Made by a program: the position numbers and the translations under genes
Shown here: in pieces, positions 8,521 to 17,300 of the stretch
How the letters are laid out: every line of letters starts with the position of its first letter
Position numbering within the stretch: position 1 is the stretch's first letter
DNA from: Candidatus Babelota bacterium
GTDB lineage: Bacteria > Babelota > Babeliae > Babelales > UASB340
NCBI GenBank assembly: GCA_014730005.1
Contig: WJIY01000039.1
Coordinates: 1-35,362 of the forward strand
Reading direction: 5' to 3'
Length of the DNA stretch: 35,362 nucleotides
Notes under the pieces: model-generated
The model's database searches: none
Seen by the model: only the letters and a program-made list of their open reading frames with translations
Told to the model about the DNA's origin: nothing

Positions 8521-8761
8521 TCAACATACCTTCTTATACAGGACTTTGGGCAAAGTCCTGGTTATAGCACCTTCAGCTACACGATCAACTATTTCAACAA
8601 AATATCCTAATGATACATTAATTTATATTTCGTATGTGAATCCATCCAATAATAGCCCTTATCATATTAAACATTCATTCGCTTAACAAAAACTTCTTTT
8701 TTATTCCACTCATGATTGGATAGTATTCACCCCCAGGCTTAAAAGCAACCTGAATATTCTG
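8521..8761 (-). pseudogene. Possible degraded coding remnant
   Basis: On the minus strand, 8761-8675 encodes 28 open codons including 'FKPGGEYYPIMSGIKKKF' and then a stop. In another frame, 8622-8521 encodes 33 open codons including 'LGYFVEIVDRVAEGAIT'. Both read more like real protein than the proline- and serine-rich plus-strand ORF across the same bases. They are in different frames and separated by stops, as expected for a decayed gene. I do not recognise the family. The evidence is compositional and weak. Confidence 0.25.
8539..8560. repeat. 22-nt inverted repeat (10-bp stem)
   Basis: 'CAGGACTTTG' is followed by GG and then its exact reverse complement 'CAAAGTCCTG'. It is GC-richer than its surroundings and is not followed by a T-run, so it is unlikely to be a terminator for the metallophosphoesterase gene. 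It may be part of a mobile or interspersed palindromic repeat. Confidence 0.6.
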
Positions 8762-8919
8762 CTAGGTAAATAAAAAATCCTTACATACATATACAAATAG
8801 AATTTTTTTTTAAAAAGCCATACCCATTTGATAAATAAAATCCAACTTAATACAATAATAATAATAATAATAAAGGTTTTATAAACAAAATATCAATTAA
8901 TTAATGGGTGGGTAAAAAA

Positions 8920-9552
8920 ATGATCATCTTAAACAAAAATTTTAAAATATTATTCTTACTATTCACATTAACTTTAACTAACAATCTAAAATCTATTCGC
9001 ATCGAAAATGTTGATAATCAGCAAATTAATAATCAATTGGATAACTCAAATCAAATTGAAAAAAGTCAAGCAAAAAAATTTAATCTTAATCAATATACTA
9101 TCAATGATAAAGTCATTCATGAAAAAAAAATAATTGAAAATCTATTTCCAGTATTCTTAACTTTAATTGTAACATCTATAATACCTATAGTTAAAACTAT
9201 CGATGACATTAGAAAAACCTCATATTTACCTTATCCAAAAATTTTATCAAAAATTTTAGGTTTTACAACGGTTTGTTTTTTTGGTGCACTAATAACGGGT
9301 TATTCATCAATTAGGAAAACTTCTCAATTCGATGAACAAATTAAAAATTATGAATCTAAAGATAATATAAAACTTTTATTATATGACGATAAAATAATAA
9401 AAAAATACCAAAAGCCTTCAAAGCTCGCCCAATTAAAACGATTCATTTCTTATCAAGCCTCGTCAATTATCAATGACACCGAATTGTTAACATTTGCATG
9501 GTGCACTGGATACTTTTTAACATTTACATTGTACTGGATGCTAACTGTTTAA
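8920..9552 (+). CDS. Unknown membrane protein with signal peptide
   Basis: I do not recognise this protein. The ORF track starts at GTG 8908; I prefer ATG 8920 (210 residues), which sits seven nt after the G-rich 'GGGTGGG' and begins directly with a signal-like 'MIILNKNFKILFLL'. After an Asn/Gln-rich segment (about 30-65) come three hydrophobic helices, near 'FPVFLTLIVTSIIPIV', 'ILGFTTVCFFGALITGY' and the C-terminal 'FAWCTGYFLTFTLYWML'. Between the second and third is a basic hydrophilic loop. It precedes another small membrane protein by 31 nt and is probably co-transcribed with it. Topology suggests an inner-membrane protein of unknown role. Confidence 0.6.
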   Translation: MIILNKNFKILFLLFTLTLTNNLKSIRIENVDNQQINNQLDNSNQIEKSQAKKFNLNQYTINDKVIHEKKIIENLFPVFLTLIVTSIIPIVKTIDDIRKTSYLPYPKILSKILGFTTVCFFGALITGYSSIRKTSQFDEQIKNYESKDNIKLLLYDDKIIKKYQKPSKLAQLKRFISYQASSIINDTELLTFAWCTGYFLTFTLYWMLTV

Positions 9553-9583
9553 ATTATTCTTTTTTGTTTCAAGGAGATAAACT

Positions 9584-9919
9584 ATGATAAAAAATAAATT
9601 TAAGATAACTTCTTTATTAATACTTTTTTTAGCAAATAATATTGCATTGAAATGTAATCAAAATAATAATTTTAAATCGAATCTAAATAAAAAAAATATC
9701 CATTTACATGTAAGTTCAAATTTATCTAATAATACCGCAATAAATAAAGAAAGAAACAGTTGGACAACTTATGCTGTTATTTTAGGATGTTGTATCCTTG
9801 TATCAATTTGTGAAATAATTAAAACATTAGAAATAGCAGACGTACAAAATACAGTACATGAAATAAGAACTATGTTAAAAAATGTCGAATTTAACATCAA
9901 ATTTTGTAAATGCAAATAA
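9584..9919 (+). CDS. Unknown small exported protein with one membrane helix
   Basis: This 111-residue protein is of unknown function. Its start is well supported: 'AAGGAGATAAACT' precedes the ATG. Residues 7-22 ('ITSLLILFLANNIAL') form a signal peptide or anchor. An Asn-rich segment follows, then a second hydrophobic helix 'TYAVILGCCILVSICEII' (about 63-80) and a short amphipathic tail ending 'KFCKCK' with two cysteines. The layout (signal, low-complexity Asn stretch, helix) resembles a reduced version of the preceding gene, with which it probably forms a two-gene operon. The operon ends at the palindromic terminator at 9940-9983. Confidence 0.6.
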   Translation: MIKNKFKITSLLILFLANNIALKCNQNNNFKSNLNKKNIHLHVSSNLSNNTAINKERNSWTTYAVILGCCILVSICEIIKTLEIADVQNTVHEIRTMLKNVEFNIKFCKCK

Positions 9920-9939
9920 AAATAATACAAAATCAAATT

Positions 9940-9983
9940 TAACAAAGCAAAACGTATTTTTAAAAATACGTTTTGCTTTGTTA
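9940..9983. terminator. 44-nt perfect palindrome, bidirectional terminator
   Basis: Bases 9940-9983 are exactly self-complementary (22 bp per arm, no unpaired centre), built on 'AACAAAGCAAAACGTATTTTT' and its reverse complement. It lies between the convergent genes ending at 9919 (+) and 9997 (-). Only a few bases at the tip would loop out. T-rich tracts lie within the descending arm on both strands, so it can end transcription from either side. Confidence 0.75.
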
Positions 9984-9996
9984 TCTAATTTAAAAT

Positions 9997-10815
9997 TCAA
10001 AATTGAGCTTCTTTATCTTTTAGATAATCTTTCTGACCAATTGTCAAACCGGTTGCATTACTAAAATTTGCATTAACAACAATCGCATTTTCGAAATTTG
10101 TTCCTTCCAAATTTGCATCTTCAAAATTTGCCCCTACCAAAAAACAATTTTCAAAATTTGCATTCTTCAAATCCGCATTTTTAAAACTTGTACCATTTAA
10201 AAAAGTATATGAAAAATTTGCTTCCTCAGCTTTTGCATTGTCAAAATTTGCAAACATTCTATTTCCATTATCTATACGCAAACTAATAGGATCCAAAATT
10301 TTACATGCAGTACCCCAAACAGACTCCTGCCAAAATTTAATTATCAAAATAAAATCATCTTTCAATGCTGTTAAAAATCGCAAATCTTCCGTTTTAGCAA
10401 ATTTTTTTTTAAAAACATCCCTGCCGGAACGAAAAGTGGTAAACAAACCTTTAATTAAATCTTCAATTGAATATGCAATGTCATGAAATAAAATTTGAAA
10501 ATCAGCTTGATTGGATGAAAGATCCGCCTTTTTTAAATTAGCCTCCTCAAAATTAGCTTTATATAAATTTGCACACTTTAAATTTGCTTGACATAAACAA
10601 CATCTTTTAAAACAAACATTAGAAAGATTACACTTAGCTAGATTAGTTTTTTTAAGATTTTTACCTTCAAAATTTCGTTCCTTTAAATCTTCATAACTTA
10701 AATTGCATTCCGATAATTCTTTAGTATTCAAATCATCTAAAGGCTCCGATATTAAACAATTAAAATTTGAAAAAAATATGAAAAATAAAAATGAAAACGA
10801 AACAATTTTTTTCAT
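9997..10815 (-). CDS. Secreted pentapeptide-repeat protein with central insert
   Basis: The 272-residue protein starts with a signal peptide (about 1-23, 'FSFLFFIFFSNFNC'). It has two blocks of A(D/N)LXX-type pentapeptide repeats: residues about 36-105 (for example 'CANLYKANFEEANLKKADL') and about 188-255 (for example 'FKNADLKNANFENCFLVG'). Each block would form part of a right-handed quadrilateral beta helix. Between them, about 106-187 is a non-repeat, probably helical segment containing 'FRSGRDVFKKKF'. The first block is rich in cysteine ('CFKRCCLCQ'). Secreted pentapeptide proteins occur among host-interaction factors, but the exact role is unknown. Cys20 is not in a canonical lipobox. 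The gene stands alone with its own terminator. Confidence 0.8.
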   Translation of the reverse strand: MKKIVSFSFLFFIFFSNFNCLISEPLDDLNTKELSECNLSYEDLKERNFEGKNLKKTNLAKCNLSNVCFKRCCLCQANLKCANLYKANFEEANLKKADLSSNQADFQILFHDIAYSIEDLIKGLFTTFRSGRDVFKKKFAKTEDLRFLTALKDDFILIIKFWQESVWGTACKILDPISLRIDNGNRMFANFDNAKAEEANFSYTFLNGTSFKNADLKNANFENCFLVGANFEDANLEGTNFENAIVVNANFSNATGLTIGQKDYLKDKEAQF

Positions 10816-10911
10816 GTAATTCCTTTGAAATATAAAAACACCCCAATAACAAAGATCAATAAATCAAATGAGAATTTTATTTTAATAAATAAAAAAATCA
10901 AGTTTTATTTT

Positions 10912-12432
10912 TTACAAAGGAATATTGCCGTGTTTTCTTGATGGTAATTTTTCGACTTTATCTTGAATAATATTAAGAGATCGTTGAAGTTCTTTTCTTA
11001 TTTGATTTGGTTCAAGTATTGCATCAATATAACCATATTCTGCCGCTTCAAATGGATTCAAAAATTCTTCTTTATATTCTTGTTCAAATTTTTTACGCAA
11101 TTGTTCTCTTTCTTGATTGTCATCTATCTTTTCTAAATTTTTTCTATGCAAAATTGAAACTGCACCTTTTGCACCCAAAACTGCAATTTGAGCAAAAGGA
11201 AGAGCAAAATTAAAATCTGCTCCCAATTGCTTACTACCCATTACAATATATGCACCTCCATAAGCCTTACGTAAAATTACGGTTATTTTGGGAATTGTTG
11301 CTCGAGAATATGCATACAGTAATTTTGCACCATGTCTTATTATTCCGTTATGCTCTTGGTCAATTCCGGGCAAAAAACCCGGAATATCAACTAATGATAT
11401 GATTGGAATTGAAAAATTATCACAAAAATTTATAAATCTTGCAGCCTTACAAGATGCATCAATATCCAAGGTTCCTGCTTTTATCAAAGGTTGATTCGCA
11501 ATAATTCCGACATTTTTTCCTTCTAAACGTGCAAATCCAATTACAATATTTTGCGCAAAAGATTCTTGAATTTCAAAAAAACTATCCAAATCAAAAACAA
11601 AATTAATTACCTCTTTTACATCATAAGTAGAATTCATATCTTGAGGAATTAAATTACTTAAATTTGAATTTAAAGGTTCCTCAAATTCACGCCTATCATT
11701 TTGAGCATCATCCAAATAATTACAAGGTAAATATGAAAGCAATCGTTTAACCTTTTCAAAGGTTTCTTCTTCTGTCAAAGAATTTACATGCGCAACGCCA
11801 GAAAGTTGAGAATGAACTATTGAACCCCCTAATTCTTCTTTAGAAATTGTCTGATGCAGTACTTGTAAAATAACGTTAGGTCCTGTAATAAAGAGATTGC
11901 TTATTTTTTCAGTAGTAAATATAAAATCCGTTAAAGCTGGAGAATAAACAGCACCACCAGCACAAGGACCTGCAATGATTGAAATTTGTGGAATAATACC
12001 AGAATAACGAGTATTGCGTAAAAAAATATCTCCATAACCACAAAGTCCATGTATTCCTTCATTGATTCGTGCACCCCCAGAATCAATAATTCCAATAATA
12101 GGACACCCTATCTTGGCAGCCATATCCATAATTTTACATATTTTTTTCGCATGATGTTTTCCTACCGAACCACCATTTATAGTAAAATCTTGAGCATAAA
12201 TAGCAACTTTGTTGTCATTTATTTTGCCAAAACCAGTAATAACTCCATCAGTATAATTTTTATTTTTTAAAAATGGTGAAGTAACTAATTGATCCAATTC
12301 AAAAAAAGTATTTTCATCCAAAAGAATTTCTAAACGTTCTCGAGCCGTATGCTTACCTTGTTGTTTTTGTTTTTCAATTCTTTCTTTATTACCACCATAA
12401 ATGGCTTTTTTCAATATTTTTTCGGTAGTCAT
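10912..12432 (-). CDS. Acyl-CoA carboxylase carboxyltransferase subunit (propionyl-CoA carboxylase beta / MmdA type)
   Basis: The 506-residue protein is a full-length biotin-dependent carboxyltransferase of the PCCB/MmdA family. Hallmarks are 'GKHTARERLEILLDE' near the N-terminus, 'DFTINGGSVGKHHAKKI', 'DSGGARINEG', 'AGPCAGGAVYSPALTDF' and, in the C-terminal half, 'AYGGAYIVMGSKQLGAD' and 'AVLGAKGAVSILHR'. It ends in the family-typical 'KHGNIPL'. It moves carboxyl between carboxybiotin and an acyl-CoA (propionyl-/methylmalonyl-CoA or acetyl-CoA). No biotin carboxylase, biotin carrier or decarboxylase membrane subunit lies in the window, so the reaction direction and complex cannot be told. Its 5' end overlaps the secreted acidic protein gene by 44 nt, with 'GAAAGAAGCTT' before the ATG. 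Confidence 0.9.
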   Translation of the reverse strand: MTTEKILKKAIYGGNKERIEKQKQQGKHTARERLEILLDENTFFELDQLVTSPFLKNKNYTDGVITGFGKINDNKVAIYAQDFTINGGSVGKHHAKKICKIMDMAAKIGCPIIGIIDSGGARINEGIHGLCGYGDIFLRNTRYSGIIPQISIIAGPCAGGAVYSPALTDFIFTTEKISNLFITGPNVILQVLHQTISKEELGGSIVHSQLSGVAHVNSLTEEETFEKVKRLLSYLPCNYLDDAQNDRREFEEPLNSNLSNLIPQDMNSTYDVKEVINFVFDLDSFFEIQESFAQNIVIGFARLEGKNVGIIANQPLIKAGTLDIDASCKAARFINFCDNFSIPIISLVDIPGFLPGIDQEHNGIIRHGAKLLYAYSRATIPKITVILRKAYGGAYIVMGSKQLGADFNFALPFAQIAVLGAKGAVSILHRKNLEKIDDNQEREQLRKKFEQEYKEEFLNPFEAAEYGYIDAILEPNQIRKELQRSLNIIQDKVEKLPSRKHGNIPL

Positions 12433-13468
12433 AAGCTTCTTTCAAAAATTCTTGAATACGTGGTTTTAAGAAAATTTGTAATATTTTTCCTAGAGCTTTT
12501 TTACGATGTTTTGGATTAAAGTTTTTACCTAAATCTATTATTTCTGCATGTACTCTAATTTGATCTAATATAACTTGCTCAATTCCATGCCAAGGATCGA
12601 TACACTTATATGAAAAATATCTTTCCAAATAACTTTTACCTTCTTTATTTTCTTTATGAAATGCAGAACCGATAGCTAAAATATCTGCCAATTGATATTC
12701 TGGAGTTCCTGGTTTTTGTAAAAATCTAACCATAAACAATTTTCGCATCAACTTACAAAATAACTTTCCTCCTAAATCAATACATAAAAAGATAGATTTT
12801 TTTAATTTATCCTTTGATTTAGTAAAATCTTTATTTTTTATAAAAGTTTTTATAGCTCCTTCTAAAATTAAAAAAGAAATTGTTACAGGAACTAAAAGTT
12901 CAATTAATTTTTGATAAATTTCTATTCTTGCATTAGGAACAATTTCATCAATAAAAAAATTAGATAAAACCTTGCCTAATTCAAAATATTCAAAATCTTC
13001 AACTTTATATTCTTTTATTTTTGGCTTTTCCTTATTTAATGCCGTCCAAAAAGTTTCTACAATTGTTTTTAAAACTACCCGCTCAAATGTTGTTTTAAAA
13101 CTTGTTTTTGTATCTTTTTGTTCTCCATTTGGTAACTCATTTTCCACATCTTGAGCAAGAACACACTTTTCATTGGAATCTTGTTGATCTATATCATGTT
13201 GATCTATATTATCATGCACAGAACTATCATTTGATATATTTTCTGATTCTATATCAATCAAATCATCTTCAAAATTTTGACTATCATTGTTTTTTTCGTC
13301 TTGACTATCACTATCTTCCTTTGAGGAATATTGCGAATTTAAATCATCAATAATTATAGAATCATTGTCATTTTCACTTAAAACTTGCTGTCCTTTTAAG
13401 CTTGATACTAAACCACCTGAAAACAAAAAAGAATTTAAAATAAAAAAATAAATACATTGCCTAAACAT
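12389..13468 (-). CDS. Unknown secreted protein with acidic low-complexity region
   Basis: I do not recognise this protein. The track start (13498) is a TTG. The ATG at 13468 follows 'TTTAAGGG' and gives a clean signal peptide 'MFRQCIYFFILNSFLFSGG', about 359 residues in all. Residues about 30-115 are low-complexity Asp/Ser/Asn/Gln sequence with a small 'DQHDIDQQD' repeat. The rest (about 130-359) is a folded, helix-rich, basic domain with a hydrophobic stretch 'IELLVPVTISFLILEGAI'. The gene overlaps the carboxyltransferase start by 44 nt, an odd pairing of an exported protein and a metabolic enzyme. Upstream, 13469-13662 is the divergent intergenic region. Confidence 0.6.
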   Translation of the reverse strand: MFRQCIYFFILNSFLFSGGLVSSLKGQQVLSENDNDSIIIDDLNSQYSSKEDSDSQDEKNNDSQNFEDDLIDIESENISNDSSVHDNIDQHDIDQQDSNEKCVLAQDVENELPNGEQKDTKTSFKTTFERVVLKTIVETFWTALNKEKPKIKEYKVEDFEYFELGKVLSNFFIDEIVPNARIEIYQKLIELLVPVTISFLILEGAIKTFIKNKDFTKSKDKLKKSIFLCIDLGGKLFCKLMRKLFMVRFLQKPGTPEYQLADILAIGSAFHKENKEGKSYLERYFSYKCIDPWHGIEQVILDQIRVHAEIIDLGKNFNPKHRKKALGKILQIFLKPRIQEFLKEAYDYRKNIEKSHLWW

Positions 13469-13662
13469 AAAACATAAACCCTTAAAGTTATACATCAATA
13501 TCTGTATTTTTGATTTATTGCACCAAATAAGTATAACATAGTAAAATTACCACATCAAAGTTACTATGCACAAAACAAGCTAAAAAAAGCAATCGAGTAA
13601 TTTTTTATAAAAATAAAATCAGGAATCAACTACAAACATTTTAAATTGAAAAAGGAGAATTA

Positions 13663-14310
13663 ATGAAAATGTATAATAAAAAAATTGCAAAATCCTCAGA
13701 ATTACAATCATCCTGTATTGCCTGGTTTAAATTGGCAGAACTTATCAGTAGAAAAGAAAAAGAAAAAGCATTGAGCTTATATAGATTATTATCTCATTCA
13801 TTTGATAAAGCATATGCTCTTCAAGTTGAAGGAGATATTTTATGGGCACTCGAAGATAAACAAGCAACTGAAAAATACAAGCAAGCCGCATATCTATATA
13901 AAAAGGAAGAAAGACTAGTAGCAGCCACCGCTATCTACGAACACCTCTTAACTCTTCAACCTAAAAATTATAATTTTTTAACAAAACTTGTAGCTTTGTA
14001 TATTCTTTTGCAATGGCCTGAAAAATTCGAAAAAATATATGAAAAAATCCTTAAACATTTTGATGAGGGCTTAATTTCCCAAAATGATATAATTATCATT
14101 TCAAAAAAAATCACTAATTTTGCAAACAATCAAATAAACTTACAAAATGATGAAGAAGATAATATCTATTTTCATAAAAATGATGATCCTACAAATTTTA
14201 TATGGATCTTAAAATCTTTATCTTCTATATTAAAAAAACATAAAGCTGATTGGTTGTTAGAGATATTAAAAAAATATTGCTTAGAGCATAATTTGAATTT
14301 GGATACCTAA
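13663..14310 (+). CDS. TPR-like helical repeat protein
   Basis: This 215-residue protein without signal peptide is all helical. Segments such as 'KALSLYRLLSHSFDKAYALQ', 'EKYKQAAYLYKKEERLVAAT' and 'AIYEHLLTLQPKNYNFLTKL' follow the spacing of tetratricopeptide repeats (A/Y at helix contacts, P at the repeat end), giving roughly three repeats. The C-terminal part is less regular. TPR proteins scaffold protein-protein contacts; the partner is unknown. The ATG follows 'AAAAAGGAGAATTA', a strong ribosome binding site. The 3' end overlaps the convergent dnaE by 30 nt, so the two mRNAs are complementary at their tails. Confidence 0.6.
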   Translation: MKMYNKKIAKSSELQSSCIAWFKLAELISRKEKEKALSLYRLLSHSFDKAYALQVEGDILWALEDKQATEKYKQAAYLYKKEERLVAATAIYEHLLTLQPKNYNFLTKLVALYILLQWPEKFEKIYEKILKHFDEGLISQNDIIIISKKITNFANNQINLQNDEEDNIYFHKNDDPTNFIWILKSLSSILKKHKADWLLEILKKYCLEHNLNLDT

Positions 14311-17300
14311 TTTTTCTATATTATGTAAAATTTGCTTTTCAAAACTGATTTTGTTTTTACCATCTAATTCCAAATTTTGCTTATTTTCATTAAAAACAAA
14401 TTTATAAGGCACTTTAAATTTATTATTACTATTACTCTGAATATAATTTTTTAATTTTTTTAAAAAATTATCATCAAAATCCCTTGGTAACTTGAAATCA
14501 ATATTTAATGGTTTCTCTTCCTCAAAAAATATGTCGATCGGAATTAATTTATTTACTTTTATTTTACATTTTTCAGTTGAAGCTGTATCAATAAATCCTT
14601 TTATTACAAAAACATTGTATTCATCAAGAACAGTATCTATTTTTTTGTAAACTGCAGGAAAAATTATAATTTCACAATTTCCACTTAAATCTTCAAATTG
14701 AGCAAACGCCATTTTATCACCCTTTTTTGTCGTAATAACTTTGTAATTTTGCATCAACCCAACACAAACAACATTTGGTTCTTTTACAGAATTGATACTG
14801 CCTATTTTTTCTAAAGCTTGAGCAAAAGAAATAGAATCAATCCAATTTTTAATAGGATAATTTTCTAAAGGATGTGAACTTAAATAAAAACCAATTACCT
14901 CTTTTTCTTTATCAAGTTTTTCCTTATCAGACCATTCACTAAGAGATTCAAAAGAATATATTTCTGATTCTTGAGTTTTTTCTATTTTTAATGCCGAAAA
15001 CATACTCATTTGACCTGTTTTTATATCTTCTTTTGCATCTAAAGCCATCTTAATAATTTTATCTAATTCCGCCATTTTTTGAGCTCTATTTCCAGATAAA
15101 CAATCCATTGCGCCAGCACAAACCAAACTTTCAATGACTCTTTTGTTAACACAACGCAAATCAACTCTTTTACAAAAATCTAATAAATCTACAAATAGAC
15201 CTTTTTCTCGTTGTTCCATAATATTTTCAAGCGCAGCACCACCAACATTTTTTATACCTTTTAAACCAAATAAAATTTCATTATTTTGAACACAAAACTC
15301 AATTTTAGATTTATTAATATCGGGGAGAAGTATATTAAGCTGCATATCTTTTATTTCTTGCAAATAAAAAGCAAACTGATCAGGGTTATTAGTTTCAAAA
15401 GAAATCAAAGATGCCATAAATTCAGCAGGATAATTAGCTTTTAAATATGCCGTTTGATATGCAATCATTGCATATGCGGTAGAATGTGATTTATTAAAAC
15501 CATATCCCGCAAAATACGCCATCAAATCAAAAAGTTCCGCCGCCTTTTTGCCATCAAAATTGCGCTCCTTTGCTCCTTTAATAAAAAGTTCTTTTTGTTC
15601 TTCCATAACATCAATTTTTTTCTTACCCATTGCACGGCGTAAAATATCTGCACCACCCAATGTATAACCAGCAATTGTTGATGCTATTTTCATTACTTGT
15701 TCTTGATAAACAATAACTCCATAAGTTTCAGCTAAAATTGGTTCTAATTCTGCAAACATATAAGTTGTTTTTCTTTTTCCATGTCTACGATCAATAAAAT
15801 CGTCAACCATTCCAGATCCAAGTGGACCTGGACGATAAAGAGCATTAACGGCTATTAAATCTTCAAATTTTTCAGGTTGCAATTTACGCAAAACTTCTTT
15901 AATTCCTTCAGACTCAAACTGAAAAATTCCTGATGTTTCACCTTTACAAAGCAATTCAAAACTTTTTAAATCATCAAAAGGAATTTTATCCAAATCTATC
16001 TTAATTCCATAGTTTTTTTTTATAGTTTCTAGAGCTCGTTGAATAACTGTTAAGTTTTTTAATCCCAAAAAATCCATCTTTAAGAAACCAACACTTTCTA
16101 ATTCTGTCATTGCATATTGGGTAACAAGTTCATTTGTTTTAGGTGGAACATAAAGAGGCAAAACTTCACGTAATGGTTTTGGTGAAATTACAACTCCCGC
16201 TGCATGCTTAGATGCATGTCGAGTTAATCCTTCAAGTTTAAAGCTTATATCAAAAAGATTTTTAACTTGCGAATTATTTTGAATTATCTCCTTTAATTTT
16301 GGTTCTTGTTCTACCGCCTGATTTAAAGTGATTTTTAATTGATTTGGAATCAATTCTGTTATTGCATTTGCATCTTGAAATGGAAATCCCAAAGTACGAG
16401 CAACATCTTTGATTACTCCTTTAGCCATCATTGTTCCAAATGTAATAATTTGGCAAACACAATCATGACCATATTTTTCTTTTACATAGTTAATAACTTT
16501 TTCTCTTTGTTCGACACAAAAATCAATATCTATATCCGGCATAGAAACACGTTCTGGATTTAAAAATCTTTCAAATAAAAGATTATATTTTATAGGATCC
16601 ACATTTGTAATTTCCATTGTCCATGCAACCAAAGAACCGGCGGCAGAACCTCTACCTGGCCCTACAGGAATATCTTGTTTTTTTGCCCAACGAATAAAAT
16701 CACTAACAACCAGAAAATATCCCACATACCCCATTTTTATTATTAAATCAATCTCTAATCGTAGACGTTTTTCATAGTTTTCATATTGGTCTTCTATAAT
16801 CAAACGATTTTTCTTCAATCCTGTAAGTCCATCGAAACACAATTTTTTAAAATAATCCTCTTGTGTATACGAGTCTGGAGTTTCACAAATAGGAAAAAAT
16901 AATTTGCCAAATTCAAATTGAAATTCACATTGATCTACAATCTTACCAGTATTCCAAACAACTTGTTCATCTTCTTTGAAATAATCTAAAACTTCTCGCG
17001 TTGTTTTAAGATGTCCATCAAACTCCCCAAATGTCATTCTATCTGTATCTGACATTAATTTTCGAGTTTGAATAGCAAGTAATACTTCATGGGCATATCG
17101 ATCATGCTTATTTATATAATGCGCATCACAAGTTGCTATGCAATTTACGTCGAATTTTTTACCTAGTTCCAAAAGCTTTTTATTAACAAAAATTTGATCT
17201 TTTTCATTATGAGGCTGAACTTCAAAATAAAATCTTTCTGCCCCAAATACATCTAAAAACCAATTAATTCTTTTTTCTGTTTCTTCAAAATTTTGATTTA

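Larger units (their letters stand above)
8449..8919. other. 470-nt stretch without a convincing gene; decayed coding remnants
   Basis: No intact gene is supported here. The stretch holds a 22-nt inverted repeat (8539-8560), two short minus-strand open stretches that look protein-like (see the pseudogene entry) and an (ATA)n microsatellite at about 8854-8873. Just before the next gene is a G-rich 'GGGTGGG'. The plus-strand ORF 8492-8686 (64 aa) has no ribosome binding site or recognisable motif and is more likely a shadow of the decayed frame. Confidence 0.5.

Noticed and set aside
8492-8686. 64-aa plus-strand ORF after the metallophosphoesterase
   Set aside because: It has no ribosome binding site, contains the inverted repeat and has a Pro/Ser/Thr-rich random look; the opposite strand reads more like decayed protein.
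8854-8873. (ATA)n microsatellite as a phase-variation switch
   Set aside because: The unit is three bases and lies about 50 nt before the start, outside any clear promoter spacer, so a switching role cannot be supported.
12972-13353. Plus-strand ORFs of 60 and 83 aa
   Set aside because: They are antisense to the secreted acidic protein; the His/Tyr-rich composition reflects the complement of its Asp/Asn-rich codons.
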